DNA of 64,000 nt, taken from NCBI RefSeq assembly GCF_007971385.1, contig NZ_CP042434.1:4960001-5024000 (forward strand), given 5' to 3'. The notes below the pieces were generated by a model. The model had not been told where the DNA came from and did no database searches. It saw nothing but the letters and a program-made list of their open reading frames with translations. Shown piece after piece: positions 18,884 through 28,606 of the stretch (positions are counted from its first letter, which is position 1; every line of letters begins with the position of its first letter). A program made the translations under genes and the position numbers. This DNA comes from Arachidicoccus ginsenosidivorans. GTDB lineage: Bacteria; Bacteroidota; Bacteroidia; Chitinophagales; Chitinophagaceae.

Positions 18884-19564
18884 TCGTTTAGATTTAAATT
18901 TAAAGATTAATAGAAAAAGAAAAAATTGTTAATACCTATAATCCAAGTACGGAACCGATATGCCCAAAAAATAAATACCTGGCCACTTAATAAGAGCTAC
19001 CAATAAATAATGTCACCAAATCCATAAAGTCAAAAGATTAATCACCTGCAATTCCTCTATAAAATTAAGGGCAATAGGATAGATTACAAAATTATAAATG
19101 AGAATTGCCTATAATATTTGAATGGAGACGACTAAAACATCGGCAATATCACCTAACAAGCCAATTCTAAAATGATTTAGCTAGTAAAAATTTACCATTA
19201 ATAACATATTTATATTTTTATAATATTCAAAAATCGACCACCCATGCAATAAAGTAAATCTTTATCCACATAATAAGTATATAATCAATGCATTATCAAA
19301 TTAAAAAAAATACTACCTAAAGTCCATTCTTCATAACAAAATAGGCTCTACTCGGTACTACCTTTGAATTGTCAAAGAAATAAAGCTGGTAGCATAATCA
19401 GAAGGAAAAAAGAAATAACCTACTTCGGTAAAAATAAATTCAGTCAGATTTCAAGCTAGGTTACCGCCTCAATGTTCTCCTGATATTTAAGTAAAGCATA
19501 AACTGCGGGATGTATGATCCCAAGTGGTACCGGCAAAGTGACGTCGTAAAATTAAATTCTAAAA
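18884..19564. other. long intergenic region, no gene seen
   Basis: About 680 bp of AT-rich DNA between divergent genes (sugar permease leftward, MauE-like gene rightward). No convincing open frame, hairpin or repeat was found. TACCTTTG at 19359-19366 resembles the Bacteroidota -7 element TAnnTTTG but has no clear -33 partner and is 200 bp from the next start. Confidence 0.5.
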
Positions 19565-20065
19565 ATGAAAAGAGAAAACATCATATTATTTTGCAGCTCC
19601 CTACTCATAATTTTATGGATATATGCGGCAGGAAGCAAGCTTACAAGTTATGATAATTTTCTATTTTCTTTAAACAGGCAACCACTACCTCATTGGTCAA
19701 TTCCCTTTATCGCTATAGCAATACCAGCAGTAGAATTAGTAACGGTTGTACTACTGGCATTGGATAAAGGAAGAACCTTAGGATTTTTACTTTCATTACT
19801 GTTGATGATTGTATTTACACTCTATGTTGGCCTTGCATTAACGGGCGCATTTGGGGAAATTCCTTGTTCTTGCGGCGGCTTAATTTCTGAATTAAAATGG
19901 AAAGGCCATTTAATATTCAATATGTTTTTTACCGCAATCGCCTGGATAGGCTGGCGAAAAAATAGAATAAAAAATCAAAGTACACATTTAAATAGCCAAT
20001 TGGTAAAGCATGACCCGTATACATTCATGCCGGGGAGTAAGCCCAAAACCCGTATAAAAGAGTAA
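19565..20065 (+). CDS. MauE/DoxX-like redox-associated membrane protein
   Basis: 166 residues with four hydrophobic helices (about 6-22, 45-65, 72-92, 115-130) and a basic C-terminal tail. A CxC pair in GEIPCSCGGLISELKWKGH sits at a membrane boundary. This topology and Cys motif match MauE/DoxX-type proteins, which supply oxidising or reducing equivalents to periplasmic thiol-disulfide proteins. A TlpA-like protein is encoded nearby (25204-25851). A small exported protein gene follows at 78 bp, a pairing common in Bacteroidota. Confidence 0.75.
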   Translation: MKRENIILFCSSLLIILWIYAAGSKLTSYDNFLFSLNRQPLPHWSIPFIAIAIPAVELVTVVLLALDKGRTLGFLLSLLLMIVFTLYVGLALTGAFGEIPCSCGGLISELKWKGHLIFNMFFTAIAWIGWRKNRIKNQSTHLNSQLVKHDPYTFMPGSKPKTRIKE

Positions 20066-20142
20066 GCAATCATAATAATCAGTCCCAGGAAGTTAAATTG
20101 AAAGTGGGACGCCATATTTATTAATTCTAAAAAACAATTATT

Positions 20143-20532
20143 ATGCTTATAGCAAAAATGATGACCGTAAGTGCTATCCTTATAGGGATTGTTACGGTCG
20201 GAGCAAACAAGAAAGCAGAAGTTGATTCTGTATTAAACCTGGGAAATAGTAATTTGACCGAACACTATTTTCAGTTCACAGGTTCTGATGGCCAGGAAAA
20301 CCAACCTGCAGCCTGGGAAGAGATAACAGCTACACAGTATAATCTTCAATCTTGTACAGGAGCAGTTAGTGGTTGTAAACTGATGGCCAGTGATGTGACA
20401 ACAGATCAGAATGGTCATGTGCATCCTACGCAGGTGTATACCATTGTACCAGATCCCGCTCATCCCGATATCCTTCAGCCAATCACTGGTTTAGGAATTG
20501 ACCAAGTGAAAAACAGAGTGGATCAAAATTAA
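20143..20532 (+). CDS. small exported protein, DUF6520-like
   Basis: 129 residues with a hydrophobic N-terminus (MLIAKMMTVSAILIGIVTVGA) as export signal. The mature part contains TATQYNLQSCTGAVSGCKLMASD with two cysteines about 10 residues apart, a pattern of the small Bacteroidota DUF6520-type exported proteins. It lies downstream of the MauE-like gene and is ended by a strong terminator. The function is unknown; a link with periplasmic thiol chemistry is suggested only by the neighbours. Confidence 0.65.
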   Translation: MLIAKMMTVSAILIGIVTVGANKKAEVDSVLNLGNSNLTEHYFQFTGSDGQENQPAAWEEITATQYNLQSCTGAVSGCKLMASDVTTDQNGHVHPTQVYTIVPDPAHPDILQPITGLGIDQVKNRVDQN

Positions 20533-20549
20533 TATTCACCTAAAATGAA

Positions 20550-20572
20550 GGAGGCCTTAGGCCTCCTTTTTT
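20550..20572 (+). terminator. rho-independent terminator
   Basis: GGAGGCC (20550-20556), TTA loop, GGCCTCC (20560-20566), then six T (20567-20572). It ends the MauE / small exported protein unit, immediately before the converging SusD stop at 20573. Confidence 0.92.
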
Positions 20573-21923
20573 CTAATAATCATTTTGTTTATAACCAAAG
20601 TTTTCCACCACATAGGATGGGATTGGCAGCGCATAAAAAGGGTCATTTGGTTTTAATTCATAAATTTTACCATCAACTTTTCGTGTCAGTGTAATATTAC
20701 GACCTTCTAAATTAAATCTTTTAAGATCCATCCAGCGTAAGCCTCGGTACAATAATTCTTTTCTACGCTCAGCTAATATAATTTTTAGTGCTTCTTCTGT
20801 TGTAGAAGCATTATAAACTTTATAGGTCCCGGACACCCATCTCTTAAGTAATAAAGTATTTAAATCATTCATCGCTTCCTTTACTTTTCCAGCTCTTGAT
20901 AAGCATTCTGCGCGCATAAGATATATTTCGTCAACTGCAATTCCCGTAAAATTATCTGAAAATCGCCACTATATGATCCTTTAAAAATATACCCCGGGTC
21001 AAAAGGATAAAAAAATGCAACTTTTCTCAAATCATTTTTCTCATAAGAACTGTATAAGGTTGTGTCAACTCTAGTATCCGTTACTGCTGATGTAATGGGA
21101 CCAAATGTACCGATTCCCAAATTAAAAATAATTTCAGGATTATCATAAGTAAATTGCATTAACTGACTAACATCAAGAGTGTTATAATCTAAAAGGTCAT
21201 TTTTTAAGGTTAAACATGAATCAGAATATATTAGGCATTTATTATAATCTCTCATTGACAAGTAAGTGCGCGCCAATAAACCGTATGCCGCGACCCTCGA
21301 GGGTCTAAAATTAGATATTGGTGTAATTGGTAAATAAGGGATAGCCTGTAATAGATCCTTAATAACTTGATCATAACTTTCCTTTAAACTTGACCTATCG
21401 ACATGAAAATTAAAATCGGAAACTAATCTTAAAGGCATCCCCAATTCTGAACTCGCCGTTGAAGAGTCGAATCCTTTACAATAAGTAAATATACCGCCTA
21501 AATAAGAAACGGCTCGATAAAATAATGCAGAGCCATAAATATTGTTCCATCCATCATGATTATCACTTTTAACCTTAATTTTCGAAACTTCTTCCAGGGC
21601 CAGATTGGCTACATAGATTGTTTTATAAATAAAATCCCAATCACCGTTTGTGGAATAAAAAGGCCTCCAAGTATAGGCCAAAATTTGATCATCTTTTTTT
21701 TGTTCCAGAATTTCATCAGGGAAATATAAATTATCGGTTGCCCCCTCACCTCCACTAGAACTACTTCTATTCATAAGAAATGCATAATCTAACATTTCTT
21801 GTATATCCTTTAAGGTATTTGGTTCCGCAAGGGATAGGTTTGGTTTCTCATCTAAAATCTTATTACAGGATGAAATAAAAAAAGAAGTAGTAGAAATATT
21901 GATAATAGAGTCTTATTAAACAT
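20573..21923 (-). pseudogene. SusD/RagB family outer membrane lipoprotein, two single-base frameshifts
   Basis: Start ATG 21923 gives MFNKTLLSIFLLLLF. Adding one base in the A7 run (21877-21883) continues into FISSCNKILDEKPNLSL with a proper lipobox. Adding another base in the A4 run (20959-20962) joins the middle part to FSDNFTGIAVDEIYLMRAECLSRAG, the conserved SusD C-terminal helix pair, and on to ERRKELLYRGLRWMDLKR. The repaired length is 450 residues, normal for the family. SusD lipoproteins bind the ligand and cap a SusC channel. The partner SusC lies 18 bp upstream in the same operon and is also frameshifted. Confidence 0.88.
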
Positions 21924-21941
21924 AAAAGTATATATTAAGAA

Positions 21942-24900
21942 TTAAAAATGTATATTCATTTTAAAGGAGAGTGTTCTAGGGGTTTTATAAGACCGCTGAT
22001 TTTGCGGATCTATATCCCATTTATTAGCTGTCCATAAAATACCAATATTGTTTATATTAATGTTAAATACAATGTCTTTAAAAATTTTGTTTTTGTTCAT
22101 AGATTTAAGCATATATGATAGATTTAAAAATTGAAATCTAATAATATCTGCCCGGTCAACAAATAATTCGGACATCGTATAGAATGTAGACCTCCTGTTA
22201 TCTACTGGATAAACAAAAGAGGGGATATTTGTATGTTTTTCATCGCCTGGTGCTTGCCACCTATCAGCATACTCACTCCCCATTAAGCTACCGTTCACCA
22301 ATTGATTATAATTCGTAATATTTTTTCTAAAGTAGTGGCCAAATTGATATAACAGGTTAAAGTTTAAACTAAAATTCTTCCAGGTGAAGATATTTCCAAG
22401 AGATCCATACCATTTTGGTGTTGCAGCCCCCTTGTAAACTACACCACTTAAATCAGATTGCGATATAATTGAATCATATGCCATACTAGGTACACCATTT
22501 AAATAACCAATTGGATTACCAGTTTCATGGTCCAATCCTGCCCATTTATATCCACCCACTGAATATAATGGAGCACCCTCCATTGGTGCAATAGTATTAT
22601 CGCGTCCTATGTAGGTACTAGCACCTGCCCTTATTAAATAGTATTTTGATACCTTATCGGCATAATAATTAACATTAATATTAGCGGTCCAGCTAAGCTT
22701 ACGCTTTAAAAGGTTTGCCTTTATGGAAAGATCTACTCCTTTTCCTATCATATCAGCGATATTCCTACTAATGGAGCCGTTTACGCCTGTCGTAGGATCA
22801 ATTATAGACGGGCCAAATAAGTTGTATCCATGTTTGACATAATATTCAAAACTGCCTGCAAAAGTGTTGTTGAGTATAGCATAATCTAGCCCCAAATTTA
22901 AAGTTCGGACCTTTTCCCAACCAAGTTCTGGATTTGCATATTGGGCAATCATTGAAGACGGTAAATAATTTGGCATAATGACACCAATTGAACTGATGAC
23001 TGTAACAGCAGATTTTGATTGGTCAACGTTGCCACTAACGCCCAAGGTGGTTCTTAATTTTAAATAGTCAACAAAATCTAAATTAAAAAATTTCTCACGG
23101 TTAATATCCCATGCTAAACCAGCTGACCAGAATGGATTCCACTTATCATTGATATTAACGCCAAATAAATTTGAAGCGTCCCTTCTGGCGCTTCCTGAAA
23201 CTATATATTTATTAAGATAGGAAACAGCAGCGTTTCCAAAATAAGAAACATAATTATTTTGTAGCCCGGTAAAAGATTTGGAATTATCTATATATTCCAT
23301 TGTATTTCCGAGAAAGGATCTATATCCGATATTTTCATTAACACCAGATGAAGTTAAATTATTCTCGTTATAACCGTAGGCTGTAAACTCATCACTTCTT
23401 GTTTTTATTTTTCTAATTTCTGCGCCTATAATTGCATCAATTTTAAACTGTTTAATGTCTTTGTCTAGGTTAAACTGCCCTCTATAATTTTTTGATTCTA
23501 CAAAACTATTAACATTATGCAGGATTCCGCCATTTGGCAGATTATAAACTACCAATCCAGTTTCAGGGTCAATAGATGAGAATCTATTGACTAAGTCACG
23601 GACATAAAAACTGGATGGATCGTAAAAGGTGGCATCGGTTGAGTTTTGCCATTCATACTGATATTTTAAATTCATTACCAAACCTTTCATGATGGTTAAT
23701 TCAGCACCTAAATTAGCCCTTATACTTTTTTCTAAATTATTATAATGTGTATGCGTATAATCATTTAGGGGGAAATATTTCCAGTTAAGTAGCTTTCCAT
23801 TACCAGCAGTGTCGGTATAAGATCCTCTATAATTAGCGTCAACAGCTAAAGCATCTCCGTTTTCATTAGCCAATCTTGCATATGGAGCGTCCCTGAAGGC
23901 AATTTTTGTTATTGGCCCAATTGCAATGCCAGGAGAAGTTTTGACCTGCGTATAGGTAATATTGGTAGAAAAAGACAAAAATTTGAATGGTTTAAAATCA
24001 TTTTTGACATTGCCAGTAATCCTATTGAATTTGGAGCCCAAATTTCCTAAATTATTATCGACACCTAAAGACAGAAAATAAGCCTCCTTTTATTGCCACC
24101 ATTTAAATTTAATGAGTATTGTTGATTGACTGCATTATTATAGAGATATTTCTCCAAATCCTTACGGTTGTCATAAGCCTTTAAAGCTTGTATTTGCATT
24201 TCGGCTTCTTCATTAGTGAGTTCTCCATTTTTCTGTTTATTTAGAATATCGACAACGGGAGTTAATGCGGTATATGCATAGTTCTTAATGATAGCATTAA
24301 AATATCCCTTATCATATAAAGTCCTTTCGAAATCAATATAGTCTGGTACTGTCATCCTGTCGATGGTGAAAAGGTCTGGTTTTGGTGTATAGGAAATTGT
24401 TGAGTTTACATTTACACTTAACGGGTTGTTGAACGAACCACTTTTTGTCGTAATTACTACAACACCATTACCAGCTTTTGTGCCCCAAATAGATGCCGCA
24501 GCAGCATCCTTTAGAATTGTTATGGATTCAACATCGTTAGGATTTATATTATTTATATCCCCTTCGTACGGAAAATTATCCAATACAATCAGTGGGTCTT
24601 TGTTTCCATTTATTGAACTTAATCCGCGAATATTAAAGTTGATTTTTTTTCCATTCAATCTCGCCTTCTCCTCGTCAAATAATAAACCATTTGTTACGCC
24701 TTTCAGCCGGTCAAGAATATTATTGCCCACCTGATGGTTCAAGACATCATTATTAATGACTGTAAATGAACCTGTAGCACGTTCACGTGGTAATTTTTGA
24801 TAACCAGTATTAATGGTAACGTCCAATAAATTGTTCACATTTCTTTTTAGCATCTTTATAATAAGAAAGGAGGTGTCATTTACAATTACACTTTGCGGTT

Positions 24901-25132
24901 CATACCCAATATGACTAATGATTAAGGTATCTGGAATATTTTTTAACCTTAAAATGAATCCATCTTTAGTACTGCTTGTAGTAGATTTTTTATTTATTGT
25001 AGAAATAGTCGCTCCTACGATTGAATTGCCGGTAGAGTCGTTGATCCTCCCTTTTATATTATTAGTCTGAGCAGATGATGAATTGCAAAAACCATAAATT
25101 AGTAAGAATAGGCAAGTAATCTTTTTATACAT
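21942..25132 (-). pseudogene. SusC/RagA TonB-linked outer membrane protein, one frameshift
   Basis: From 25132: signal peptide (cleaved near SSAQT), a carboxypeptidase-like regulatory domain (NIKGRINDSTGNSIVGATIS), then the plug with NVNNLLDVTINTGYQ, RATGSFTVI and GLSSINGNKDPLIVLDNFPY. The frame is lost near 24070-24078 (TTTTCTG on the coding strand); adding one base continues into SLGVDNNLGNLGSKFNRITG and the barrel. The repaired length is 1,063 residues. The C-terminus ends in PRTLSFKMNIHF, a normal barrel end. SusC proteins import oligosaccharides or peptides with TonB energy. It is second in the operon TlpA-like, SusC, SusD. Confidence 0.9.
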
Positions 25133-25203
25133 TTTTATATTATTAAAATTTCTTTATTGTTTATTTAATAGTTTGGTCGTTATGGCTTTAAAAGTATTTC
25201 TAT

Positions 25204-25851
25204 TTACCGCTGGTAAATTGGGGTTAGATCTATATATTTATTTTCATGTAGTCTTTTGAGAAGAAATTCGTTTGGTTTTTTATCTTTAATTAATTTGACT
25301 TTAACCCCATGCTTTTTATAATACAGATTTTTATTAATCTCTTCTGTAGCTATTGTATTTAAGAATGCCTCATTTAATAACCATTTCCCAGTTGATTGCA
25401 TTAATAATTCCCCATTAAAATTTATAATAGCCATATGCGGAACTCCCATATGAGCAAATAATTGCTGTATGGCTATTTCATTATATATAATTGGTAGGGA
25501 AAGGGGTTTTTTATTTTTTTTATTGTATCTCTGTAAAAACTTTTCTACTTCAGTTTTTGAGTCTAGTGTTATTAGGATAAATTGAACTTTATCTTTTAAA
25601 TGCTGTTGGATGGAATCCATTTTGGGAAACGAAGCGATGCATGGTCCGCAATCCTTAGTCCAAAAATCCAAAATAATAAGTTTTTCTCCAAAGGATGACA
25701 AGCTAGCTGTTGAATCTTTGTAGTTAAGGATTCTTGATAGCGGCATATCTGGGATATTTGAGCCTATAAAATAACTTTGGGCTATCGGTTTTTGACCATA
25801 GGCGTTCATCATGAGCATAGCGGTGCCCATAATGCATATGATTTTTTTCAT
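25204..25851 (-). CDS. TlpA-like thiol-disulfide oxidoreductase
   Basis: I prefer the Met at 25851 (MKKIICIMGTAMLMMNAYGQ), which gives a clean signal peptide; an upstream in-frame Met at 25896 adds a polar stretch. The mature protein has a thioredoxin fold with the active site KLIILDFWTKDCGPCIASFP (CGPC) and the cis-Pro segment MGVPHMAIINFNGELL. A C-terminal extension of about 50 residues (with KHGVKVKLIKDKKPNEFLL) follows. It ends 71 bp before the SusC start on the same strand and probably leads the operon. Periplasmic disulfide reduction is the expected role. Confidence 0.85.
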   Translation of the reverse strand: MKKIICIMGTAMLMMNAYGQKPIAQSYFIGSNIPDMPLSRILNYKDSTASLSSFGEKLIILDFWTKDCGPCIASFPKMDSIQQHLKDKVQFILITLDSKTEVEKFLQRYNKKNKKPLSLPIIYNEIAIQQLFAHMGVPHMAIINFNGELLMQSTGKWLLNEAFLNTIATEEINKNLYYKKHGVKVKLIKDKKPNEFLLKRLHENKYIDLTPIYQR

Positions 25852-25896
25852 AAAATGCATTTTATTTTTTTTATTACAACTACTTTCCCCCATCAT

Positions 25897-26272
25897 TTGT
25901 AATGATCGTAACGGCGGTGTTTATCTATATATTTATCTCAGCAATCTTAAATGGCGGTTGTTTAATACTTATTTTAAGTAATTTGGTTGATTTTTTAGTT
26001 AATCATATTCTATATATATAATATGTGTAACTATTAATTTATTTTAATTAATTATTTTTTTAATATTATAATATAAGTTAATATCATATTGTTTTAATTA
26101 AACTTTTATTAATCAGTTATATAATTATTTTAATGAATTAAAATATATCTAAAAACTGGATTGATTTAATCGGCAATACAATGCAATTCTCAAATGACAT
26201 AACAAAGATAATAGATGTATTTTATTTCACCAAAGAAAAATTATAAATCTTAATTTTTCTTCTATTTGTTAA
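25897..26272. other. very AT-rich divergent promoter region
   Basis: About 375 bp between the minus-strand TlpA/SusC/SusD operon and the first plus-strand XRE regulator. Base composition is strikingly AT-rich (long TA, TTAA and TTTAAT stretches between 25980 and 26150). It should hold both promoters and possible operator sites for the regulators, but no exact operator repeat was identified by eye. Confidence 0.5.
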
Positions 26273-26818
26273 ATGGTGAAAGATGTAGAATATAGACAAA
26301 GAATTGGTAAAAATTTATTGAATCTTAGGGAAAAAGCATGCTTAAAAAGGGACATTTTATCAATATTAGCAAAGGTTAGTCATAGTACGATTTTTAGAAT
26401 TGAAACTGTTAATCATAATTTTGAATTTGAGAAGTTAAAACTGATTTGCGATGTATTTGGGATAACCATTGATGAACTTGCTAATCTGAATATTGATGAA
26501 TGGACGGAGGATATATTGCAAAGGCAAGTAGAAAAATTTCGAAGGGCCAACAGAAAAAGTGAGTTATCGGCAGCGGATCTTAAAGAAGCCTTTGTGAAAT
26601 TTAAAGGGCCTACATTTTACATTGATAAAATATTTGATGAAGGTTTTTTGGACGAGCCTAAAACGATAAAAGAAGTAAATGAAAAATTTTTGGAGAGCTA
26701 CGGGGTCACATTTAAATCGACAAAGATTACCAGTAGCTTCAAGGCAAAGAATTACATTGAAGCTAAATTTATAAGGAAAAATCTCAAAACTTACGTAAAA
26801 AAGAAACCTAAAGATTAA
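26273..26818 (+). CDS. XRE-type HTH regulator with C-terminal winged-helix-like domain (copy 1)
   Basis: 181 residues. The N-terminal helix-turn-helix of the XRE/Cro type spans about residues 9-68 (LREKACLKRDILSILAKVSHSTIFRIE, then the paired IDELANL). The C-terminal part (about 105-165) reads FKGPTFYIDKIFDEGFLDEPKTIKEVNEKF and resembles the small winged-helix domains with an EGFF-x-PRT motif. The tail is very basic (VKKKPKD). It is the first of three tandem paralogues with the same architecture, facing away from the SusCD operon. The target is unknown. Confidence 0.8.
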   Translation: MVKDVEYRQRIGKNLLNLREKACLKRDILSILAKVSHSTIFRIETVNHNFEFEKLKLICDVFGITIDELANLNIDEWTEDILQRQVEKFRRANRKSELSAADLKEAFVKFKGPTFYIDKIFDEGFLDEPKTIKEVNEKFLESYGVTFKSTKITSSFKAKNYIEAKFIRKNLKTYVKKKPKD

Positions 26819-27128
26819 AGGCTTAAGGATGATGCCTTATTTTCTGTTATAGCGTTTAAATTTGATGGAGACTTTTTGGATCCACTATATTGACTGTTAA
26901 TTCAGGTACCAAAAAACAGGTCCTGCTTCATTCAGTGAACTGCTATTGTAGATTTGCCTTTTTCTCTTGCAATATGAGCTTTAATGAATAGGCGCAACGA
27001 TTACAAGAATGATGAAGTATGAATAACCATTTATTTTGGGCCTAAAGATTTATTAGCCACGGCCTTAAATAGGCCGGATTGAATAATTTAATTGAGAATC
27101 CTATTTTACATCTTATAAATTTATTTAT
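26819..27128. other. gap between regulator copies 1 and 2
   Basis: About 310 bp with no supported gene. There is no clear hairpin. It is long enough for copy 2 to have its own promoter. Confidence 0.4.
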
Positions 27129-27692
27129 ATGATTAGTAATGCTTTACGTAAGAGAAAAATGGGCCAGGTATTAAAAACCTTACGCGAAAAGTCATACATA
27201 TCCCGATCAGCGCTCACACATCTGACCGGAATTAGCGGGTCAACCATATGCAGAATTGAGAATGGTAGGGCTAATATTCAGGCCTATAGTTTCGATAGAG
27301 TATGTATGTTTTTTGAAATTTATCCTGAAGACTTATTGGATTTATCTCCTGAGGTGATCTCAGAAATCGCCAGGAAGAAAAGACTGAATCCTTATATAAT
27401 AGATGGGAACGCGGATCAAAATGCCGGGATCATGGTTGTGGAAAGCCAGGCAAGTTTTCTAAAGCACACCCGTATAATAGAATTGTTGGTTAACGAAGGT
27501 CACCTAAATAAGTTTAAAAGGGTAAGTGAGATAAAACAACTGATCCTTGACAACTACCAGAAAAGTATCCCCTCCTCCGTTATTTCAAATGCATTAAAAA
27601 GTAATAAAGATATCAAGTGCGTCCAGCCTGCTAAAAAAAATTATAAATTATATAAAGCTGTCAGAATTTTTAAACCCAAAACTTGCAAATAA
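27129..27692 (+). CDS. XRE-type HTH regulator with C-terminal winged-helix-like domain (copy 2)
   Basis: 187 residues. The N-terminal HTH is the clearest of the three (LREKSYISRSALTHLTGISGSTICRIENG, residues about 17-46). The C-terminal domain (about 115-175) contains RIIELLVNEGHLNKFKRVSEIKQLILDNY and SSVISNALKSNKD, aligned with copies 1 and 3, but the FxGP motif of the others is replaced by FLKHTR. The protein ends in a basic tail. It is diverged from its neighbours, so the duplication is old or the copies were recruited separately. Confidence 0.8.
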   Translation: MISNALRKRKMGQVLKTLREKSYISRSALTHLTGISGSTICRIENGRANIQAYSFDRVCMFFEIYPEDLLDLSPEVISEIARKKRLNPYIIDGNADQNAGIMVVESQASFLKHTRIIELLVNEGHLNKFKRVSEIKQLILDNYQKSIPSSVISNALKSNKDIKCVQPAKKNYKLYKAVRIFKPKTCK

Positions 27693-27978
27693 CCAAATTG
27701 CTTTAAGGAAATTTATAAGAAAATATTTTTATAACAATTTGTTATAATATAATAAAAAATATTAAATTGTCAAATAAAGCTGCATAATTTGGTCAATAAA
27801 TATGCAATATAAACATTTATAATATTTTAAATATCAGTTAGATATAATTAGTTTTTGAAAAATGCACATTCTTTGTGACCGATTTTAATAAATCAAATAA
27901 CCTTATAAAAACCAGGCTCAAATTAAAAGAATTTGGCTATGAAATATTTGAAATCTATATATTCATTTTATTTGTCTT

Positions 27979-28530
27979 ATGGCTACCAAAAAACAAGATT
28001 TAATCGCTAAAGGACAAAAAATCAGGGACTTCAGATTGAGCCTGGGATTCTCGATGGTTAATCTAAGTAAACTAACAGGTATTAGTCCGGCCACCATTTC
28101 TAGAATTGAAAATGGTGGTGATTATATGCCGAAAAAACTGGCAAGCATTTGCAATCTATTCGGTGTAGAGGTCAGTGAATTACTAAAACTCGATTTGACC
28201 AAAATTTCTAAAGCCCATATATACAGGCGAATTTCAGATAAAGTAAAAAGAGAAGGTGTTACAAGGGTTGAATTTTCGGTCATTAAAAAGAAGACAAAAA
28301 CCTTTCACGGTCCCTCCTATCTGATTAAAATGAGTATAGAGGACGGTTTTCTTGGACAATTTCGAGAAGTGGCTGAAGTACAGGACCATATTGAACGTGA
28401 ATATGGTGTCCGGCTTTTCTCTTCTAGTATCACTAATGCACTAATGCGTAAAAATGGGATTGTTTTCAAACCTACCGGCAAAGCCAATTATAATAAATAT
28501 AAATTTGTCAAAAGTAGGGTAAAGAAATAA
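27979..28530 (+). CDS. XRE-type HTH regulator with C-terminal winged-helix-like domain (copy 3)
   Basis: 183 residues. HTH at about residues 10-70 (MVNLSKLTGISPATISRIENGG). The C-terminal domain carries FHGPSYLIKMSIEDGFLGQFREVAEV and SSSITNALMRKNGI, closest to copy 1 in the FxGP motif. The basic tail ends SRVKK. It is convergent with the AraC-type regulator; the two stops flank a long terminator hairpin. Together the three copies make an unusual regulator array with no obvious structural gene between them. Confidence 0.8.
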   Translation: MATKKQDLIAKGQKIRDFRLSLGFSMVNLSKLTGISPATISRIENGGDYMPKKLASICNLFGVEVSELLKLDLTKISKAHIYRRISDKVKREGVTRVEFSVIKKKTKTFHGPSYLIKMSIEDGFLGQFREVAEVQDHIEREYGVRLFSSSITNALMRKNGIVFKPTGKANYNKYKFVKSRVKK

Positions 28531-28568
28531 GGCGCACAGTCCATTTTTTTGGATTACAATAATAAAGT

Positions 28569-28606
28569 TAAACAGTTAGAATAAATTTATTTATTCTAAC
28601 TGTTTA
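28569..28606. terminator. long bidirectional terminator hairpin overlapping the AraC stop codon
   Basis: Perfect 18-bp inverted repeat: 28569-28586 (TAAACAGTTAGAATAAAT) and 28589-28606, with a 2-nt gap. The last codons and stop of the minus-strand AraC-type gene (stop complement at 28591-28593) lie inside the right arm. It separates the convergent copy-3 regulator and the AraC-type gene. Confidence 0.8.

Noticed and set aside
19359..19366. Bacteroidota promoter -7 element TACCTTTG
   Set aside because: No -33 partner at the right spacing, and it is 200 bp from the next start.
20881..20917. Two separate SusD-like genes (20573-20917 and 20881-21795)
   Set aside because: They overlap and together match one SusD; a single missing base in the A4 run 20959-20962 joins them.
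24041..24080. Two separate TonB-linked genes, one plug-only and one barrel-only
   Set aside because: The ends abut at one point and a one-base repair gives a normal 1,063-residue SusC.
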